A stretch of 25,947 bases of DNA. It comes from a virus. Both the position numbers and the translations under genes were made by a program. Position 1 is the first letter of the stretch. Each line of letters begins with the position of its first letter. The stretch lies in the IMG/VR virus record IMGVR_UViG_3300029893_000065, positions 1-25,947 of that record. One strand, 5' to 3'. The notes under the pieces are model-generated. The model saw nothing but the letters and a program-made list of their open reading frames with translations, had not been told where the DNA came from and made no database searches. Of this stretch, positions 23,910 to 25,947 are shown in pieces.

Positions 23910-23984
23910 TTACTCCGAGCTTTCTTCCGAACTCTCTTCAGAAGTTTCCTCGGTTGTTTCTGCCGTTTGTGTTTCTCCTTCCAT
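23910..23984 (-). CDS. 24-residue acidic ORF
   Basis: A 24-codon ORF has about ten Glu residues plus Ser and Thr, with a repeated S-S-E-E-S-S-E ending and no hydrophobic core. It starts after an A-rich leader with no Shine-Dalgarno. Its stop is followed almost at once by a 13-bp hairpin. Promoter, tiny ORF and terminator together form a self-contained unit between two larger genes. It may be a real micropeptide, for example a charge mimic, or the body of a small RNA whose ORF is incidental. Confidence 0.4.
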   Translation of the reverse strand: MEGETQTAETTEETSEESSEESSE

Positions 23985-24002
23985 AGTTTTTTAGTTAATT
24001 AG

Positions 24003-24035
24003 TAATGGGTTTATTATATCATTCTTTTACTTATT
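24003..24035 (-). repeat. 33-bp direct repeat, copy A
   Basis: This is the partner of 24648-24680, with one mismatch in 33 bases. It covers the stop codon of the 81-residue gene and the extended -10 element TGATATAAT. About 645 bases separate the copies. There is no third copy that I can find, so this is not an array. Confidence 0.7.
24013..24021 (-). promoter_or_regulatory. extended -10 promoter candidate (TGATATAAT)
   Basis: A perfect TATAAT has TGA before it. Transcription from here would begin about 20 bases before the ATG at 23984 and meet a strong hairpin near 23890. The predicted transcript is only about 130 bases. Confidence 0.5.
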
Positions 24036-24272
24036 ATGGGGTGGAGGTCTCTTCTTTAATCCTTCAGGTGTTCTCTTCCATCCTTTCGGGAAATACCAAT
24101 AAAGGGGGTCTGCCTTGTAAGTAAGGATGTGCCAAGCGTATCGTAGGCGTTCCTTTAGGGAGTAGTGAGGTTCTGGTCGTGCTGGCTCCCAATCCCCGTC
24201 TGGTCTATTTTGCCACGCAGTAGTCGCGTAAAGGCTCTCTGGTGTGTAATATCCGTATCCTTTTGGTTTCAT
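24027..24272 (-). CDS. hypothetical Trp/Tyr-rich basic protein, 81 aa
   Basis: From the ATG at 24272 the protein is 81 residues. A TTG at 24284 would add four. It is rich in Tyr, Trp and Pro and ends with a Pro/Lys-rich tail. No domain is recognised. Aromatic-rich short proteins like this are common in phage small-gene clusters. Its TAA stop lies in repeat copy A, which carries the next promoter candidate. Confidence 0.5.
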   Translation of the reverse strand: MKPKGYGYYTPESLYATTAWQNRPDGDWEPARPEPHYSLKERLRYAWHILTYKADPLYWYFPKGWKRTPEGLKKRPPPHNK

Positions 24273-24297
24273 ACTCTTTTTCAATTATCTTTGGGGG

Positions 24298-24456
24298 TTA
24301 GCGAATCTTGATGTCTAGCTTTTTGGCAATATCTTTTGAAGACATGGTTATTTTGCCGAGCAAGTCCGCAACCTCTTGGTCTTTCTGGTCTTTTGCTAAG
24401 AAGGTTCTATTGCAATTTGAGCAGTGTGCCGCCACATAGTCGTGGAAGTTTCGCAT
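24298..24456 (-). CDS. small CxxC protein, 52 aa
   Basis: The ORF begins at an ATG inside the Cys-rich ORF and runs 52 codons to TAA. It has an HCSNC motif at residues 11-15, a helical middle, and a C-terminal SSKDIAKKLDIKIR segment resembling a small helix-turn-helix. It covers sequence with no other plausible coding frame, and its composition matches its neighbours. No Shine-Dalgarno is seen, which fits coupling to, or fusion with, the upstream Cys-rich frame. Family not recognised. Confidence 0.5.
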   Translation of the reverse strand: MRNFHDYVAAHCSNCNRTFLAKDQKDQEVADLLGKITMSSKDIAKKLDIKIR

Positions 24457-24596
24457 TTTGGGGCTTTATCTACACATTCTTTCTCTCCGTGAATACAACA
24501 TTTATAAGTCATAAGTAAACATTCTCCTTCGCGAGTAAAGCAAGCACACTCTTGACCGCAATTCTCGCATTTTTCTTTTTTAATTTCTTCTTTCAT
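24396..24596 (-). CDS. Cys-rich zinc-ribbon-like protein, 66 aa
   Basis: The first 50 residues hold nine cysteines, including CENCGQECAC near residues 10-19 and a CC pair near residue 33. This suggests metal binding or several disulfides. The start has a GGAG ribosome site. The last 20 residues overlap the next ORF by 61 bases in another frame and look less protein-like. The true product may therefore end earlier or be joined by a frameshift to the downstream CxxC protein. Function unknown. Confidence 0.5.
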   Translation of the reverse strand: MKEEIKKEKCENCGQECACFTREGECLLMTYKCCIHGEKECVDKAPKCETSTTMWRHTAQIAIEPS

Positions 24597-24602
24597 ATTC
24601 TT

Positions 24603-24606
24603 CTCC
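24603..24606 (-). promoter_or_regulatory. ribosome binding site for the Cys-rich ORF
   Basis: GGAG lies six bases before the ATG at 24596, one of the clearer Shine-Dalgarno matches in a window where many starts have none. Confidence 0.5.
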
Positions 24607-24647
24607 CACAGTTATTGAGGTGTTGCCTCGTTAGGGGGTAATTCTGA

Positions 24648-24680
24648 TAATGGGTTTATTATAACATTCTTTTACTTATT
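24648..24680 (-). repeat. 33-bp direct repeat, copy B
   Basis: These 33 bases match 24003-24035 at 32 of 33 positions in the same orientation. Read on the minus strand, each copy holds an extended -10 element, TGTTATAAT here and TGATATAAT in the other copy, with the single difference at the N of TGN. Each copy overlaps the end of a coding region and precedes a separate small gene. A duplicated promoter cassette is the simplest reading. Confidence 0.7.
24658..24666 (-). promoter_or_regulatory. extended -10 promoter candidate (TGTTATAAT)
   Basis: A perfect TATAAT is preceded by TGN, the extended -10 form that needs little or no -35 box. It lies in repeat copy B, about 60 bases upstream of the ATG at 24596, so it would drive the Cys-rich ORFs. 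No good -35 hexamer is seen at the usual distance. Confidence 0.5.
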
Positions 24681-24847
24681 TTCGTAACAATTATATCCTG
24701 CTTGCGATGAGCTTGGCTAACTCCATCCCAATACTGGAAGGTGTATTCATTTCCCTCCACATCAAAGCCAACTAAGTCCGCTTTTTCTCGGTCTTTTGTC
24801 TCTTCTACCCTTATTATCCACCTTGTAATTTCAATTTCTTTTTTCAT
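24659..24847 (-). CDS. hypothetical small protein, 62 aa
   Basis: A 62-residue protein begins two bases after the stop of the ribbon-helix-helix gene, so the two are probably co-transcribed. It alternates short strands (EIEITRWIIRVEE, then GNEYTFQYWD), suggesting a small beta barrel or SH3-like fold, and ends in a basic tail. Its TAA stop lies inside the -10 element of the next promoter candidate. No family recognised. Confidence 0.55.
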   Translation of the reverse strand: MKKEIEITRWIIRVEETKDREKADLVGFDVEGNEYTFQYWDGVSQAHRKQDIIVTKISKRML

Positions 24848-24849
24848 AT

Positions 24850-25017
24850 CTATTTCTTTAAGTTATCCTCCCAAAGAGCTTGTTCTACCAACGCTCTGAT
24901 AATTTTTCCTTGAGAGGTCTTGTGCTTCTTGGCGAGTTTTTCTATGGTGGCGAAAACTTCGGGCGAGAAACGGCACATTATCATTTTGTCTTTTACTTTT
25001 GGTAGGTTGAGTTTCAT
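24850..25017 (-). CDS. ribbon-helix-helix DNA-binding protein, 55 aa
   Basis: A 55-residue ORF whose residues 11-18 form a candidate beta strand (KMIMCRFS). A helix follows (about 19-32, PEVFATIEKLAKKH), then a turn and a second helix (about 34-50). This strand-helix-helix layout, with alternating exposed residues in the strand, is that of Arc/CopG ribbon-helix-helix repressors, which bind operators as dimers through the paired strands. Its ATG overlaps the stop of the 170-residue gene as ATGA. As the only evident DNA-binding protein here it is a candidate regulator of this cluster, which is inference. Alternatives are an antitoxin or another small transcription factor. Confidence 0.6.
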   Translation of the reverse strand: MKLNLPKVKDKMIMCRFSPEVFATIEKLAKKHKTSQGKIIRALVEQALWEDNLKK

Positions 25018-25526
25018 AAAATTACTTCTTTATTTAGCTCGCCCTGTATTCTTTCTTCATCCATTTCTTTTCTGCGGGCAACAGCTTCTTCTTCATCAAG
25101 TTTTGCTCTTTCCGTTTCTGTAAATTTCCAACTTTCCATCATTTTTAATAATTCCTGTTCTTGCCCGCCAAATTTTTTTTCATTTTCTTCCCATAAGTCA
25201 GAAAATAACACTTTCTTTAATGGCTCGGTTTTGTCGTTATAATCCATTAAATAAATAGCACTTCCTTTTCCACCCTGTTCTTTGACTATTTGCAAATCAC
25301 CTTCCCATTCGCCTTTTTCATTTTTCCAAGCAACAAGTTTTTTACTTCTCTTTGAGGCGTATTTCTCAATATTTCGCCCTGCGTAAATTACAACCTTGTC
25401 GTAATCTTGTGTGATAGTTTTGCCCTTTTTCTTACTAAAATAATTTTCTTTGCGAGGGAATACTTTAACCTTATAAGAATAGCCATTATCTCGGAGTATT
25501 TTTTTGATTTTGTCGCCGAATGTCAT
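25014..25526 (-). CDS. hypothetical charged protein, 170 aa
   Basis: Reading from the ATG at 25526 gives 170 residues. The N-terminal half (residues 1-100) is Lys/Tyr-rich mixed alpha/beta and begins MTFGDKIKKILRDNG. The C-terminal third is a Glu/Lys-rich helix. The frame stays open upstream to an ATG at 25610, adding 28 residues. I prefer the internal start because a promoter-like TATAAT lies just before it and the extra residues look like non-coding sequence. The stop overlaps the next start as ATGA, implying coupled translation. No family is recognised. Confidence 0.6.
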   Translation of the reverse strand: MTFGDKIKKILRDNGYSYKVKVFPRKENYFSKKKGKTITQDYDKVVIYAGRNIEKYASKRSKKLVAWKNEKGEWEGDLQIVKEQGGKGSAIYLMDYNDKTEPLKKVLFSDLWEENEKKFGGQEQELLKMMESWKFTETERAKLDEEEAVARRKEMDEERIQGELNKEVIL

Positions 25527-25532
25527 ATCTAC

Positions 25533-25560
25533 ATTATACACCCTCTTATACACTTTGCAA
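25533..25560 (-). promoter_or_regulatory. sigma-70-type promoter candidate (TTGCAA-16-TATAAT)
   Basis: On the minus strand TTGCAA and a perfect TATAAT are separated by 16 bases. Only six bases (GTAGAT) lie between the -10 box and the ATG at 25526. A start 7 bases below the box would make the ATG itself the first transcribed codon, so the gene below would be leaderless or nearly so. The element lies between two small genes. It is a motif match only. Confidence 0.45.
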
Positions 25561-25596
25561 TAGGTTTTATAGTTATGCCTGTGGATAAGAGAAATG

Positions 25597-25857
25597 TCAA
25601 TCCTCCCCATATACTCTGTCTATGGCAGAAAGGCAATCATCATAACAACTGTCATATTTGATTGCGCCATGCCTTTTTGAGACCGCCTCTTTTATCCTCT
25701 CAATCTCCCGCTTTAGTTCTTGATGTTTGGAGGAGAGCTTGGTGAGCCACCAGTCAGACATTTCTTTTAATCTTTCGTCGCCATTAACAATCATTCCGTC
25801 ATTAAGGCGGAATTTATTTTTAAACTCCTCCATCCATTTTTCTTTCTCTTTGGTCAT
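25597..25857 (-). CDS. hypothetical helical protein, 86 aa
   Basis: An 86-residue highly charged protein, rich in Lys and Glu, predicted almost wholly helical. A central stretch (about residues 40-60) could form a short coiled coil. Two Cys (C71 and C75) lie near the C-terminus. I do not recognise a family. There is no Shine-Dalgarno match before the ATG, only an A/T-rich leader. It is the first complete gene of the small-gene cluster ahead of the packaging genes, a place where phages carry regulators and host-interaction proteins, but no function can be assigned. Confidence 0.6.
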   Translation of the reverse strand: MTKEKEKWMEEFKNKFRLNDGMIVNGDERLKEMSDWWLTKLSSKHQELKREIERIKEAVSKRHGAIKYDSCYDDCLSAIDRVYGED

Positions 25858-25915
25858 ATTAATTACTTTGGCGGTGGGGTTTTATACTTCATCTCTTATA
25901 AGATTAAATAAGCTA

Positions 25916-25947
25916 TTACCAGCCGTTGCCGTAGCCGTCGCCGTTGC
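25916..25947 (-). CDS. Gly-rich protein, C-terminal end only (cut by window edge)
   Basis: The last ten readable codons before a TAA stop give G-N-G-D-G-Y-G-N-G-W, if the cut first codon is GGC. The DNA is a run of GGC codons alternating with Asn, Asp and Tyr codons. Gly/Asp/Tyr-rich tails ending in GW occur in small phage proteins of unknown role. The rest of the gene lies outside the window, so length and function cannot be judged. An alternative frame reads A-T repeats and is open further, but its composition is less protein-like. Confidence 0.5.
   Translation of the reverse strand, partial: NGDGYGNGW

Noticed and set aside
24003-24680. Direct repeats as a CRISPR or phage attachment site
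   Set aside because: Only two copies, 645 bases apart with genes between, and no spacers, cas genes or integrase in view.
312-25661. Plus-strand open frames, for example 1937-2458, 4661-5488, 7074-7875 and 2894-3346
   Set aside because: All lie opposite well-supported minus-strand genes, mirror their codons and lack start signals or recognisable domains.
1-25947. UGA reassigned as an amino acid (alternative genetic code)
   Set aside because: TGA ends many genes exactly at ATGA overlaps, and no long frame depends on reading through it.

Overview
The window looks like about 26 kb of a tailed double-stranded DNA phage genome, holding the packaging, capsid, tail, ejection and lysis genes. Every gene I can support reads on the minus strand, so transcription runs from high to low coordinates. 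There is no tape-measure, tail-tube or baseplate gene. The tail is instead served by an adaptor-like protein, a propeller-like protein, two large virion-internal proteins and fibres, which fits a short-tailed (podovirus-like) particle. The host cannot be named. The M23 endolysin implies a peptidoglycan-walled bacterium. UGA behaves as an ordinary stop, often within ATGA start/stop overlaps. No gene-free stretch exceeds 300 bases.

Right end (25947 to 23850): the 3' end of a Gly-rich gene cut by the window edge, then small early-type genes of unknown function. These include a ribbon-helix-helix protein, two overlapping Cys-rich ORFs and a 24-residue acidic ORF that ends at a strong hairpin. Short extended -10 promoter candidates (TGNTATAAT-like) sit between them, two of them inside a 33-bp direct repeat.

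Packaging and head (23821 to 16196): TerS, TerL, two small genes, a promoter followed by a leader hairpin, a small protein, the portal, a small helical protein, a Sec-anchored Cys protein, scaffold, major capsid protein and a second membrane-anchored protein. Between scaffold and capsid is a compact sequence with the P1, P3, P7 and P8 elements of a group I intron. Its predicted 5' splice site falls after ATGGCT, the first two codons of a capsid ORF. The capsid frame is also broken by one base at an A5 run just downstream.

Tail, ejection and lysis (16156 to 116): a GT-A glycosyltransferase, head-tail adaptor, small structural proteins, a large beta-rich tail protein, a 463-residue coiled-coil protein, a 1404-residue polyvalent protein with an LPD38-like region and a C-terminal HNH motif, a coiled-coil fibre, a holin-like protein, an 857-residue PhoD-like adhesin, an M23 endolysin and a final small Cys-tailed protein. 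The unit ends at a textbook intrinsic terminator (64-104), followed at once by another extended -10 element pointing out of the window.

The most unusual content is the candidate intron at the capsid start, the capsid frame break, and the recurring extended -10 promoter cassettes.
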